From the NCBI GenBank assembly GCA_958295665.1, contig OY282560.1, positions 148,730,091 to 148,794,090 of the forward strand: DNA of 64,000 nt, in the 5' to 3' direction. The position numbers and the translations under genes are program-made. Below, piece by piece: positions 1-11,113 of this stretch. The notes beneath the pieces are model-generated. The model had not been told where the DNA came from. It made no database searches and worked only from the letters and a program-made list of their open reading frames with translations. Position 1 is the stretch's first letter; every line of letters starts with the position of its first letter. The DNA comes from Tipula vernalis. Its lineage: Eukaryota; Arthropoda; Insecta; Diptera; Tipulidae.

Positions 1-2
1 AA

Positions 3-1213
3 ACGGGTTTTATTTTATAGAAATTTTTATGACATTAATGTTTAAATATGATTTCGGCCATGTGGCCGCCACGGCTGGCGCTTACAAAGCGCAATCTGGA
101 CCACCAATTTTCACAAACTTTTCGCAGCATTTGCGGCCGTATTTCGCCAATAACTCTTCGAATGTTAATTTCCAGGTGATCAATTGTCTCTGGTTTATCG
201 ACGTAGACAAGTGAATTTTCATAACCCCAAAGAAAATAATCCAATGGGGTTAAATCACACGTACTTGGTGGCCAATTGGCCTATTACGCGAAATAATTCT
301 TTCATCAAAAGTTTCTTTGAGTAAATCAATTGTAGCGCGCGCTGTGTGGCATGTAGCTCCATCCTGTTGGAACCACATGTCAGCAAGATTAGTGCCAGCT
401 AATCGAGGTACGAAAAAATTTCTAATCATGTTCCTATATATACCGCTCACCATTGACAGTAACATTCTGACCATCATCGTTTTTGAAGACATATGGACCA
501 ATGAACCCGCCAGCCCATAAAGCGCACCAAACAGTAATTTTCTGTGGATATAATGGTGTTTCGACAAAAGCTTGTGGATTATCCTCACTCCAAATCCAAC
601 AATTCTGCTTATTTACGTACCCATTCAACCAAAAATGGGCTTCATCGGAGAACAAAATTTTGAATGGAAATTCAACATCAATATCAATTTGTGCTTCAGC
701 CCATTCGGCGAATTGGCGGCGCATACGATGGTCGTTTGGCTTTAATTGCTGCACAAGTTGAATCTTGAAAACTTTTAAGCCAAAATCCTTTCGTAAAATA
801 TTCCATAAAGTGGAAGGACACAACCCCAGTTGCTGAGAACGGCGACGAATTGATTGATTTGGATCTTCTTCAATGCTTCTTCAGTGCGTACTGTTCGTCG
901 TCTCACGGGATGCACATTATCATTAAGAGAAAACGTGATCCGAAAACGATCTATTGTTATTCGAATTAGCTGCTCTGAAGGACGATTATCTAGGCCATAA
1001 AATGGACGAAATGCACGATAAGTTTGACGAACAGAACCATTATTTTGATAAAAAATTTCAACAATTTGCAAGCGTTGCTCTGATGTAAGTCTATCCGTAA
1101 TGAAACGTCAAACCAAACTAAACAAAAAGCAACTATCATCTGTTTAATGGGTTGTCAAATAAAGCAGTGTTGCCAACTCAAAGTTGTGAACCTACAAAAA
1201 AAAAAACACCCGT
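3..1213 (-). mobile_element. Tc1/mariner element, decayed, rosa-like
   Basis: A mariner-superfamily DNA transposon in minus orientation. The ends are imperfect inverted repeats: ACGGGTTTTATTTT at 3 and, on the minus strand, ACGGGTGTTTTTTTT starting at 1213. The right end is followed by TA (1214-1215), the usual mariner target. The left TA falls at the window edge and reads AA. The coding region (about 35-1098, minus) has frameshifts and stops, so this copy cannot move on its own. The ~1.2 kb length is normal for a one-gene mariner. Confidence 0.85.
35..1098 (-). pseudogene. Mariner-type DDE transposase, frameshifted
   Basis: This would be the cut-and-paste transposase of the surrounding mariner. 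Reading the minus strand from about 1098 down, there is an N-terminal helix-turn-helix region (SEQRLQIVEIFYQNNGSVRQ), then the first catalytic Asp in LFSDEAHFWLNGY (~630-670). A second Asp lies in WFQQDGATCHTA (~350). A third Asp lies in CDLTPLDYFLWG (~235-265), reached only after a 1-nt frameshift near 280. About 40 residues separate the second and third Asp, which resembles the DD41D (rosa) group rather than classical DD34D mariners. The C-terminus (SASRGGHMAEIIFKH) is complete. At least three breaks (near 280, 430-590 and 780-830) and no clear ATG make it a pseudogene. Subfamily placement is inferred from the spacing only. Confidence 0.85.
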
Positions 1214-1689
1214 TACTAGACCTGGTTTGATACCACAACTTATTGTGAATTCTCGTGTTTCTCTCTATACGTCTGATTCACGAATTATCGTCAAATTGAT
1301 TTATGTGGCGGTTTGCTTAGTTTAAAACTTTATTCTGTACACAAATGAAAGTTCATGCCAAGCTTAGTTTAGCTAGACAATTAGAGATGGCACTTATTAT
1401 GTATTTGAGTAAAGTTCATGAAATAATATAATTAGTTAGCATGTTAAAAATAAGATATCAACAAGTAAAAACCATCAAATTTTTGGGTGGTTTTAACTAA
1501 GAGAATAAAATAAAGAAATTCTTTCTATTCCAATCGAAATTTCATCGAGTTAACATTAAGCGAAATAAAATATATATATCAAGTTATTATATTGCATAAA
1601 GATTATATCAAGCGGTTTAGACTTCTTTATTAAAACGTTAATTATATCGATAAATAAAAATTCACAATAAATTGGAGCGAGATAATCTG
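1214..1689. other. AT-rich spacer, no gene seen
   Basis: No open frame, repeat unit or RNA gene is recognisable between the mariner and the non-LTR relic. Confidence 0.5.
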
Positions 1690-1699
1690 AGCTGAATTA

Positions 1700-2250
1700 T
1701 CAAGAAGCATCATCCCGAATTCATGACGACTATCAATCTTCATAGCAACAATCCCCATAAATTTAGGGTCAACAGGTTCAAGTACGGATCCTTGCGGAAC
1801 CCCAGCATTTATAGAGAAATCAGCACTACAAAAATTACTCGAAACAACGCTTTGCTTGGGATAACATAGATAAGATTAGAACCACTGAAGAACAATGCCT
1901 CTAAAGCCAGAATGATAAAGTTTGTCACACAAAATTCGGTGATTAACTGTATCAAAAGCCTTTGAAATATCAATAAATAAGGCTATATTATTTAAAGCCG
2001 GTATTCAAGCCATCATACAAAAGGCCAAAAGGCGTCATAAAATTTAGGAAAGCTTCCTCGGTACCAACCCTTTCACGATGTTCAAATTGTTGATCACTAA
2101 TAAATTTTGTTTAATAGTTCGAGACTTAATAGATATCTCTAAAAATTTAGAGAATATAGGCAACAGAGAAATACATAGGTCTGTAATTAGGTAGATCAAA
2201 TGGGTCTTCACTTTTAAAGCTGTGAATTCTTTAATTTAATTGATTTTGTT
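1700..2250 (-). pseudogene. Reverse-transcriptase remnant of non-LTR ORF2
   Basis: Too broken for a long open frame, but conserved blocks are clear on the minus strand. LPNYRPM lies near 2190-2170. ALFIDISKAFDTVNHRIL, the catalytic-Asp motif A, lies near 1990-1940. INAGVPQGSVLEPV, motif B, lies near 1810-1775. Frame changes are needed between these blocks and the YADD motif is absent. This is the 3' continuation of the endonuclease relic at 2481-3158. Confidence 0.7.
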
Positions 2251-2480
2251 TTCGCCCTGTTTGCCATTGCTTTAACCGCTCATAATAAGGATACGTTTCA
2301 TTATTAATCAATGCTGGTACCGTTTTTTCATGCTTCGAATATCTCTTAGCTAGATTTTTGTTTAATGGTTGAAATTTGTGTTTTTAAAAAGTTTATTTTT
2401 AAGTCATCTAATTCTTCAGCTTCTTTACTTTTTTAATTTAACTAATACTTTGGTCGGGTCCATGATAAACCTTTGTAACG

Positions 2481-3158
2481 TTAATATGAAACGATGATAG
2501 CAATATTAACATCTGCTGAGCCATAGACATCAGACCAAGATTGAGTACCAAGTAAGTCAACTAACTTATCATAGTGAATGATCTTCGTTAGAATCTCTGG
2601 ATCAGTGACAGAGCTACTGATAGAATTCTGTTGTAGGATAGTTAAGCTATGGTCAGTAACATCAAAGTCGAAAATTGCAGAATTAATAATAAGTTTAGAG
2701 TGCACATTTTGACGAACAAACATATGATCAATACATGAAGCAGAAACTGGGCGCCTAATTTTGTTAACCAATGACGTCAAACCAAAATAATAAAAAATCA
2801 TGAGTAGAAGTTTCTTCAGACAACCAATTTAGATTTTGTCCCTTAACACTAACAGGTTCTTTGATTTAACTGCGAGCAACAGTTCATGTAACTCTACCAA
2901 AAATATAGCAGAAGACACGGCTTGTAATCGATATAAACATACTATGGAGAATTCTTCCTTCATATACTGAAAGTCAATGCGAATACCGTCAGCACTTTGA
3001 AGAACTAAGTTGACCACTTTACATTCCATCGAGCACTTGACAAAAGCAGCCACTCCTGTATTTTGATTATTACTATTACATTTAGCAAAAAGTCGATTGA
3101 TTTTATAATCATCGATCTCACTTTCGTTAATCCAAATTTCCGTCAAAAAAATAATCAA
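2481..3158 (-). pseudogene. APE-type endonuclease domain of non-LTR ORF2, broken
   Basis: This domain nicks target DNA for target-primed reverse transcription. Visible on the minus strand: FLTEIWINESE (the TExW-type motif with catalytic Glu) at the 3158 end, GVAAFVK, then IVCLYRLQ. After a break near 2810-2830 come ASCIDHMFVR (the xIDHI-type motif) and VTDHSLTIL, which holds the catalytic Asp-His. The GDFN-type motif is degraded to VLRD. Stops between 2801 and 2829 separate two open pieces of 109 and 106 codons. No intact product is possible. Confidence 0.75.
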
Positions 3159-3160
3159 TG

Positions 3161-5836
3161 GTTGATTGATATAAAAGCTATTTCAATATTGGATATACCA
3201 TATACCTAATTGAACTGGATTTAGAGTGTGTAAAGATTCGGGTTGAAAAGTAGGACGTTAAATCCGTCATAAAAAACATAACGCTTGCTAAAGCGAACGA
3301 AAATCTAATTTTTATTTATTTTATTTTTTTTTTTAAAGGACGATTGCCTCAACGGTGTTTTTTTATATTTGTATTGTAATATTTAACAATGGCAATTTAC
3401 TCGCCTTTAGGATTTAGAATGCTATAACATCGGTTACAAGAGCCACCTAAATGGAAACAATATTTTCAACATTTAAAGGCCATAAAAAAATTCACTCTGA
3501 TTGAATTTAGGTTAATACGATAAAATAACAACTTTATAGACTAACTTTTATGAATCGTGCTACTTTTCTAATAATTATTATCGAGCATATTGACAAAAAC
3601 TCAGGCTACAAAAAATACCTACATAAACACGGAAATTAAAATTTGACGTTATCACACATTTTTTACTTTTCCCACTATAATCAAATAATATTTGGTAAGT
3701 ATTGTAACTGCGAAAGAAATTTTGTTCTAAAATTTTGGTGTTGTGTCCTTTCGTCTTTCCAGTCATTCCTTTTATTATTTTTCTCTTACCTCCCACTCTC
3801 ACAAATAGCGAACAAAAACGGGACCGACGATTAAAAAAATTTATGTTAGTAAAAAGTGTTTTTCGAGGAATCAGGTAAAATTTATTTTTTTATAGGTAAA
3901 TATTTTTGCTTCAATGGCTTCAAAGATGAGAAAAATTAATGTTTTAAATAACAGCAAATTTTATAATGCACAATAAATAAATATTCGTTCTGCCTGAAAA
4001 ATTTTAGCCATAATATATTATAGTATCACAAAAAATCATAACGAAAAGAATCATATCGTCGAAATCCGCAAACCCGACAAGTTAAATATGGGTGGAGATA
4101 CCAAATTTTAAGCTTCATCTTCAATTTCGGTCAAGCGCAAACATCAAGACATTTTGAGTGATGATAATCCGCCCATCATGTTGCCAAGTACGTAATAATA
4201 ATAAACTCACTCATCATCATGCTTTCTATCTTCGCATACACATTCATTTCATAACAATAATAAAAATAGAAAACGAACGGAAAATAATAAAACTGAAAAT
4301 CTTATTTATAAATAAATCATAAATCTAAATTATTTCTACAATTTTCCTATTTTTCATTTTAATACAATCTGCCTTTCATTCTTGGTTATTATGTAGCTTG
4401 TGATTGTGACTCTGTTTGCAGTGTTTGTTTGTTTTGTCTGATAATAATATCATTTAAAAAAAAAAAACTTAAGACAAACAACGCATAAGAAAACGACAGA
4501 AGCAAAATTTTAATACCGAAACTACACTCAAGGGCAAAAAATATTTTTTTGTAGCGTACGACTAAGGCAACCATAGAAGAATACTAAAAAAAAAATGGAC
4601 GGATTTATCTATTGACCAAAGTTCAATGTTTGTGTGAACTCTGTGTGCTTTTCCATAAAAAAACAGCTTCTTAACAAACATAAGTTTCTTACTCTGAATT
4701 CATATTTTTGCATTATAAATCAAATGAGAAAAAATTGTTTTTCCTAAAAAATGATATCTCAATCCTGAAATATGTTTTTTTATATATTTGCACCAAAAAA
4801 AAACTCGTATATGCCTAAGCTTTGTAAATGTTCAACCTTCAAAAGAAAAGCTTTCATTTTTCTTTCATATTTAATCATTTTTGCCTGCGTGTCGGAAAAT
4901 ACATAACACACAAAAAAAGAGATTCTGTGATTTTTTTTTTGTTTGCCCCCGATGTTACGAAGCTTTTATTAAAACACAATTTTTATAGATACGATATTTT
5001 TTTTGATTGATTGATCGATCAATTAGTGATGATAAGAAAAATTGTGTTTCACATTCAAATCTTTTTTTTTTTTGTATCATCTAATTTAGAGGGAAATTTT
5101 TTATTTTCTTGATTGAGCATTCAATTATACACGGTATTACTTTATAGTAATTCAATTTTACAGGGTAAAAAACCCGATTTTCCATTTCAACAATTTTAAT
5201 TGATTTTGAAAACAATTCGTTAATTCTATTTATATTTGTAGGTATATGGAAACAGTTTTAAAATACGAAAATTTCATAAAAGAAAGTACTAAACAATTTG
5301 AGCGGACCTCCTCAATGCTAGCTTTGTAATGGCTTATAAATTTAATGTTTCGTTCAGTCCATTTTGAATTTATAAACGTGGAACAATAGTTGCCCTTTTT
5401 ATTTTTTTTGTTTCTAAATAATTTCCGATAACATATGGGAATGCTCACATCAAAACGGCCGATCTATCCTAAGCTTAACGGAAACTAAATAATTGTAGTT
5501 GTATTAATACCAGAGCCTACCTAAGCTTAAAATAAGGTACATACAATTTTTCCATTTACATTTTTAGTCTATAAGAATTATGAGCATTTATATTATTTTT
5601 ATACGAAAATATTCATAAAACATGTGAAGGATGGTTCTGCTGATAGCGCACTATGAACTATCTCGTTTAAATAAAAAAAACTTGTTTATTATTTTAATGT
5701 TATTATTTCTTATGGAAGTATTATTTATTAACTTGTACAATTCCAATGACACTCAAAATTGAAGTGAAGAGACAATCTTTAAATCTACCAAACCCAAACA
5801 ATACAATACAACAAACCTAATCCAGTTTTTACTGTA
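3161..5836. other. AT-rich non-coding stretch, nothing recognised
   Basis: About 2.7 kb of AT-rich sequence with homopolymer runs. Short open frames here (for example 5230-5448 minus) have no recognisable domain and a composition expected by chance. No terminal repeats or splice-flanked exon were seen. Confidence 0.5.
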
Positions 5837-5838
5837 TA

Positions 5839-6200
5839 GGGTGGGCCAAATAAATGTTTTTTTTTTTAAATGAAATAAAACAATAAGTTCTCAATATTTT
5901 TTTAAATTTATTTTTTCATTGTAAAGAACAATCCTTCCGATTAATTATTGAATACTATTTCATTCATATGACTGCCTCGGCTGGCCTTGATGTACCCCAT
6001 ACGGTCGGTCCAATTTTTGAGCACATTTTCGATGGTATACGGCATTATATCTTCAATGTCAATGCGAATATTGTTCTTGAAAGCGTCAATCGTTGCTGGT
6101 TTATCGGCGTAACACTTATCTTTGACGGCACCCCAAAGATAATAGTCCAACGTTGTCAAATCGCAGCTCCGAGGCGGCCAAATCACATTAGATGGTCAAA
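5839..6200 (-). mobile_element. 3' fragment of a second mariner-type element
   Basis: The element ends at GGGTGGGCCAAATAAATG (5839), preceded by TATA, a plausible mariner terminus next to a TA target. Only the last ~85 codons of transposase remain (see 5941-6186). The other end is missing and the sequence changes character at about 6200. It differs clearly from the mariner at 3-1213, so it is a separate family. Confidence 0.7.
5941..6186 (-). pseudogene. Mariner-type transposase C-terminus
   Basis: An 81-codon open frame holding the end of a DDE transposase. WPPRSCDLTTLDYYLWG contains the third catalytic Asp, and the frame continues to ASRGSHMNEIVFNN and a stop. It aligns motif by motif with the C-terminus of the transposase at 35-1098 (WPPSTCDLTPLDYFLWG, SASRGGHMAEIIFKH) but is a distinct, more diverged sequence. 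The apparent start Met lies inside the domain, so this is a 5'-truncated remnant rather than a gene. Confidence 0.8.
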
Positions 6201-6449
6201 TACTGTTTTATGTTTCTGTATTATGTAAATGTACTATGCACTATTGGAGCCAACAACGTTTTAGGTGTGGTAATAGGTTAGTCCACATCCTCCCACCTTA
6301 TTTTCAAGGTTCTTGTATCGTGTGATGAACTTATTTAGGAAGAGCTTGAGATGTTTATTTATTTCTTCAATGTTTGTTCCGCCATACCATTCCCTATTGC
6401 TGAACCATTGGTACCTTGCCAGCTAGTTCTTACAATGCTTCCCTGTTAT

Positions 6450-6740
6450 TGTGCAAATATCCTTTATTTCAAAAATCCGCAAAACGGCTTGGAGCTGCCA
6501 TTATCTCGAGTGGAAATTCGTAACATAAGATCGGTCTCATGAATTGTTTGTACAACGTTTACTTTATAGATTTTGTTAGTTTCAGCCGTCCTGTAACTGT
6601 CTGGATCATTGCGTACCCCTTCTTTGCCTTAGGAATGGTACTGTCTACCTGGTAGTTAAAACCAAAGCGTATGGTAATGTCGATTCCAAGGTAAGGATTT
6701 GTTTTACACTTTGACTGTTTGTCCGCTTAAGATTATTTCT
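6450..6740 (-). pseudogene. C-terminal part of a non-LTR reverse transcriptase, relic
   Basis: The minus strand reads YLGIDITIRFGFNYQVDS, then IPKAKKGYAMIQTVTGRLKL, then LYKQFMRPILCYE. This is the block downstream of the palm domain in Jockey- or R1-type enzymes (YLG, KA.., LYK..RPIL.Y). One in-frame stop and no upstream catalytic motifs were found. Clade assignment is uncertain. Confidence 0.5.
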
Positions 6741-6764
6741 ATGATTCTGCAGTTAAGAAATAGC

Positions 6765-8005
6765 CAAGTTCCTTCCTAGTTGGGCATATTCCAGAACTTT
6801 ATCCAAAAATCATATTAGAATCCCATTTCGATCGTGTTTCACAAATTTCACTAAAATCGGTTAAAAACTAGCCAAGTTCCATAATAATTGGCCATATTCC
6901 AGAACTTTATCCAAAATAATTTTAGAATGCTATTTCCTATGCTTACTATGGAATGCTTCCTATGCTTTGAATTTTATTTATTTGACTAAAATAGATTAAG
7001 GAATAGTCAAATTCCATCCTAGTTGGCCATATTCCAGAACTTTATCCAAAAATCATTTTAGAATTCCATTTCCACGTGAAATTTTACTAAAATCGGTGAA
7101 AGAATAGCCAGTGGCCATATTCCAGAGCTTCCTACAAAAATCATTTAAGAATTCTATTTCCAATGCACATGTTGAACTGCCTTACAATCGGTTAAGGAAT
7201 AGCCAAGTTCCATCATAACTGGCCATATTACAGAACTTCATCTAAAAATCATTTTAGAATTCCATTTTTAACGCATATGTAGAATTGCATCACACTCGGT
7301 CAAGGAATAGCCAAGTTCCATCCTAGTGTGCTATATTCCAGAACTTTATTCAAAAATCATTTTAGAATCCCATTTTAAATTAGACTAAAATCGGTTAAGA
7401 AAAAACCAAGTTCCATCCTAGTTGGTAATATTCCAGAACAATGTCCTAAAAATCATTATAGAATCCCACTTCCATCGTGCTTGCCAAATTTCATTAAAAC
7501 TCGGTTAAGAAATAACCAAGTTCCATATAATTGGCAGTATTCCAGAACTTTACTAAAAAATCATTTTAGAATCCTATTCCCATCGCATTTACCAAATTTC
7601 ACTAAAATCGGTTAAGAAATAGCCAAGTTCAATCCTAGTTGGCCAAATTCCAGAACTTCTCCTAAAATCGAAATAGCTAAGTTCCATCACAACTGGCCAT
7701 AATCTAAAACTTCATCGAAAAAACATTTAAGAATTCTATGTTCAATGCACATGTAGAATTGCACCACAATCGGTCAAGGAATAGCCAAGTTTCACCCTAG
7801 TGCACCATATTCCAGAACTTCCTCCAAAAACCATTCCAGAATCCCATTTCCATAGTGCTTGTAAAATTTTACTAAACCCTGGTTGCAAAATAGCCAAGTT
7901 CCTTCCTAGTTGGCCATATTCCAGAACTTTATCCAAAAATAGTTTTAGAATCCCATTTCCATCGCGCGTGTCAAATTTCACTAAAATCGGTTAAAAAATT
8001 GCGAT
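6765..8005. repeat. Tandem array of ~107-bp degenerate repeats
   Basis: About twelve head-to-tail units. Each contains TTGGCCATATTCCAGAACTT, then TCCAAAAATCATTTTAGAAT, then a C-rich CCATTTCCA segment, ACTAAAATCGGTTAAGAAAT and AGCCAAGTTCCATCCTAG. Unit starts can be followed at about 6784, 6892, 7023, 7111, 7222, 7329, 7425, 7532, 7639, 7692, 7800 and 7912. Spacing is mostly 100-112 bp; one unit is shortened. Related units occur inside family X at 48700-49090 and 55805-56040, so the array is probably an expansion of a module of that repeat family. Confidence 0.85.
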
Positions 8006-8009
8006 CTAC

Positions 8010-8588
8010 CAGCTCCGTAACCTTCCAGTAGGGTGGGCACAACGTGAGCTGTTCTGGTAATGTATTAGACAGCTGCGTGACGTAAGTGTACGTGCCGCCT
8101 CGTGGTGGCAACCACTGGCAACTGATTCCATTTGGCACAGGCTAAAGTGCGGCGCTAAAGGAGAACCCCTTGATAAAAACCCTAATATAACGTGGAACAG
8201 CATATGCCGATGAATAAATGGCTGATAGATTAATCAGTTCGGTCAAGTATGCGGGCTCTGGATACCAGGCACTCTCCAGTTTCGTTTAGCCTTCCTGTAA
8301 TAAAGGTGGTAACCTACAGGTGACTATCCATTCCAAGCAACTCGTAAGAGTAAAATCAAACGGAAGACGGGGCAGGGGTAGGAATAAACGGGAGTAGGAC
8401 AGCCCCCTCGTAGTCCTTTGATTCTAATGCTACCGTCTTTCTAACAGAACTACATGCTGTAGTAAACATCTAGAAGGGAGAGCAATAAGCCCAGATAGTA
8501 TGTATCTCGTACCGGTCGGCAGTATTATCAGGTTCATTAAGAGCCTGAATATTGACTAGACGGATAACTAAGCAGGGTCCAAGTGTAT
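8010..8588 (+). mobile_element. LOA-type non-LTR 3' fragment interrupting the repeat array
   Basis: This stretch breaks the 107-bp array; units resume at 8590. The plus strand encodes RNase H pieces: SKTEDGAGVGI (near 8350-8385), matching FTDASKTEVGAEVGI in the LOA element at 44287-44330, and FLTELHAVVNI (near 8440-8470), which supplies the conserved Glu. Stops interrupt the frame. The first ~300 bp (8010-8310) are not recognisable. Confidence 0.55.
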
Positions 8589-8589
8589 G

Positions 8590-8820
8590 TCAAATTTCAC
8601 TAAAATCGGTTCAAAAATAGCCAAGTTCCATCCTAGTTGGCCATATTCCAAAACTATATCCAAATATCCATTTCCAATCGGTTAAGAAAAAGCCTAGATC
8701 CGTAATAATTGGCCAAATTCGAGAACTTTATCCAAGGATAATTTTAGAATCCCATTTCAATCGCGCTTACCACATTTCACTAAAATCGGTAAAGAAATAG
8801 CCAAGTTCCATGCTATTTAC
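8590..8820. repeat. Continuation of the ~107-bp repeat array
   Basis: Two further units with TTGGCCATATTCCAAAACTA (near 8638) and TTGGCCAAATTCGAGAACTT (near 8708), followed by the ACTAAAATCGGTAAAGAAAT segment. They continue the array left of the LOA insertion. Confidence 0.8.
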
Positions 8821-9982
8821 GAGTATTACAAAAAAAGCCTCTCGACCTTTAAGGGTTAAATAGTTTTTTTTTTTATAATCACTGGTTCCTTTAATTGTTT
8901 TGTAAAACTTTGATCAATCAAAATGTGCTGGGCTATTACGGGTATATTAAGCTGTAAAAAAGCTCGGCAACATTAGTATTCTCATCAATATTTGTAAAGT
9001 AACGGTAAATTTACTAAACAACCATAAAAAGTACTGTTTTCAAATTAGTGTTGAAGGTGGAAAATAATTGTTTTCCTCAAATAATCATTAAAGGGTATTG
9101 GAGGAAATGTACTCAAGTTCTTAAAGCTACCCTAAAATTTACTGTGCAATCATTGGTTGCTGTGATATGATGATCAAAGACAAAAGGATCCTTTTTCATT
9201 CCAAGTCAGATATCTTAGCAAAAAAGTTGACGTAGACAGACCAAAAAGAAATTAAATGGAAGTTCAATTAACACATTCACACACACACGCGGACAACCTC
9301 TTCATTACAGTACTTCCATAGGTTTTCATAAGGTTACCACTTCTATTGCAGTACAATTTTCTTTGCTCTTTTTTAAGATTTTGGTTTGTATTCGGAGAAT
9401 TAGCTCTTCTCATTTTTTTAGTTTATTCTTTATAGAATATTAAAATATGTAAGCTATACTGTCTCGCTTTTGTTTAGCAAATTTTAAGATGCTTCAATGT
9501 TAATCCTCAGATGGGTGAAAAACATCTAAGCAAAATAAGTTCATTTGTAAAGTTATTTACGGATCGATGCCAAGCATCTAACAGGCCAAGCAAGCACTGG
9601 TCACTGGATTAGTCTTTGTTGCTGTTTCGCGGTCACCTATATTTTAGGATGTACATCAAAAATAAAAATCTAGATTGCTGGATATGCTTTTAATCTGGAA
9701 ATATATAGCGGAAAACAAAATACAGATCCAACGTGCTCAAGAATTTATTCTTTGGTCTTAAGATTAACGTAGCCATACCGAGGAAAAGGGCACACAGTTT
9801 TTATGGATAATTACTATAATAGTGTGCCTTTATGTAACATATTATTATCTCATAAAATTTTTATTGCATGTTCATTTATTTTTAAATACTTTTTGTTTTT
9901 ACATTCTATTTTGAGCAATAGCTCATTCAGACCAGAACATACCAAAAGAGCTTGGTCTTTTCATTGTACAAAAAACTGCACG
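8821..9982. other. AT-rich stretch, no gene seen
   Basis: No recognisable coding sequence or repeat unit. A short CA microsatellite lies near 9273-9290. The 63-codon open frame at 9803-9994 has no recognisable domain. Confidence 0.5.
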
Positions 9983-10190
9983 TTAATAGCGTAGTTGTGC
10001 TATTTTGCCTGGTCGTTGAATCATCGTAGCGAACCATTTTAATATTTGTTTCATTCGATCCTTTTTAATTACATAAAAGTCGAACAGAAACGATATCTGG
10101 TGGATCACGATCTTTCGTTAAATTTTTAAATCGTTCTTCTAATCGTATAAACTTCTTATGTTCAAGTGTGTTGTTCATGTATTCCATACG
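9983..10190 (-). pseudogene. Unidentified coding-like fragment with one frameshift
   Basis: I do not recognise this protein. Reading the minus strand from 10190, an open frame starts right after an acceptor-like GTCCAAACAG. It runs RMEYMNNTLEHKKFIRLEER, then FKNLTKDRDPPDIVSV, and stops at 10065. Shifting frame by one base at about 10085 lets it continue FDFYVIKKDRMKQIL, then KWFATMIQRPGKIAQLRY, to a stop at 9983. The charged, helix-like composition on both sides of the shift suggests a real protein with one indel. It could be a gene relic, a retrocopy, or a real exon that ends at 10065. Its first codon is in phase with the receptor exon at 21635-21788, so a further receptor exon cannot be excluded. 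Confidence 0.4.
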
Positions 10191-10439
10191 CTGTTTGGAC
10201 AAGATGATTGTATATGATTTAATCATTTTAAATTATAATTTAGAAAAAAAAACAAAAAAATGATGAAGGAAGAAATAGGAAAACGAAAGTCAAACCTTTA
10301 CTTGTGGTACTTTACGAAGCAACCGGAAGGAAAACCCAAATGAAACTTATTGCAAAAAAACTTTAAAAAAATGAGCACGTCTGGCTATTTCGTCTGGTGT
10401 TGATAGACTAGATCAATTGGTGTCATACTAATCATGCCC

Positions 10440-10757
10440 TCGTGACACCTAGTGTGTAATAGAAGAAGTTGAATTAATAGCTCAATGTTTAACTGTACTA
10501 AAATGGAATTTTAAATGATAAAATTGTTCTAAATGTTTCTACGCTATTTGAACCGGAAATGTCATGAGCTTTCTAGAAGTTTGGTTTGTGTATATAAAAA
10601 GGCGAACGAAGTCGAATTGGATCATTAGTATTTGGTAAGCGACAGTGTTAAGAATAAAAAGGAATTAAAAAGTGATTTAAAAAGTGTTTTAGTGCGAAAT
10701 AAAAATTATAAGTGTACAGTAGAATTGTGTAAAAATTAAATAAAGTAATTTACATTT
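10440..10757 (+). repeat. Partial LTR of Gypsy family A
   Basis: Begins GTGACACCTAGTGTGTAATA, missing the first few LTR bases, and follows the family A LTR (35849-36336) through the TATA box (TGTATATAAAAAGGCGAA near 10588-10605). It continues to the AAAAATTATAAGTGTACAGT region, then loses similarity near 10757, so both tips are missing. Divergence from the young copies shows it is older. Confidence 0.8.
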
Positions 10758-10804
10758 TAAATAAAGATTACATTTTTAAAATTTAGAGAGTTCCTCATTT
10801 ACCC

Positions 10805-11113
10805 ATTTTTGAATGTCCAAGACATACCTAATGGATGTAATCTGAAAGTACCACCAAACAGGAGAGCAAACATTACAATATTTCCAGAGGCCTCAGCAGC
10901 ATCAACATCCTCATCAAGCCAATATTTTCTTGTAAAAATCCGCTACCCAACGGATGGACAAGGAAATCATACTTTCGTGATTGCAGATGTTGCACACCAT
11001 CAAAAAATGGAAACAAACGGCGTTTTAATGTAAGCAATGTCCAGGTAACCCACCTTTGTGTCTAAATTGTTGCGAATCTTGGCATAACTCGGCCATTCAT
11101 AATCCGCCCCTTG
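10805..11113 (+). pseudogene. Possible piggyBac-type transposase C-terminal zinc region, relic
   Basis: With one frameshift near 11030, the plus strand reads RKSYFRDCRCCTPSKNGNKR, RFNV, then CKQCPGNPPLCLNCCESWHN and a stop at about 11113. The pattern of paired cysteines ending in a WHN/YH-type histidine resembles the C-terminal zinc ribbon of piggyBac transposases. No catalytic domain is visible, so the call rests on this short region alone. It directly follows the family A LTR fragment. Confidence 0.4.

Larger units (their letters stand above)
1690..3160 (-). mobile_element. Decayed CR1-group non-LTR retrotransposon fragment
   Basis: The minus strand carries endonuclease remnants (3158-2481) followed by reverse-transcriptase remnants (2250-1700), in the normal order for a non-LTR ORF2. 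The same clade is represented by the better copy at 11574-15049: both share the VCxYRLQ and KSKNLLV endonuclease motifs and the DISKAFD reverse-transcriptase motif. The YADD catalytic box is not recoverable here, and the 3' end is lost or scrambled near 1690. Confidence 0.75.

Noticed and set aside
1690..3160. Splice-linked host exons in the endonuclease-like frames
   Set aside because: The motifs (TExW, IDH, TDH, DISKAFD) belong to a non-LTR ORF2 in the expected order.
6765..8820. CRISPR-like array
   Set aside because: Units are ~107 bp, degenerate and contiguous, with no conserved short repeat plus unique spacers, and the genome is eukaryotic.
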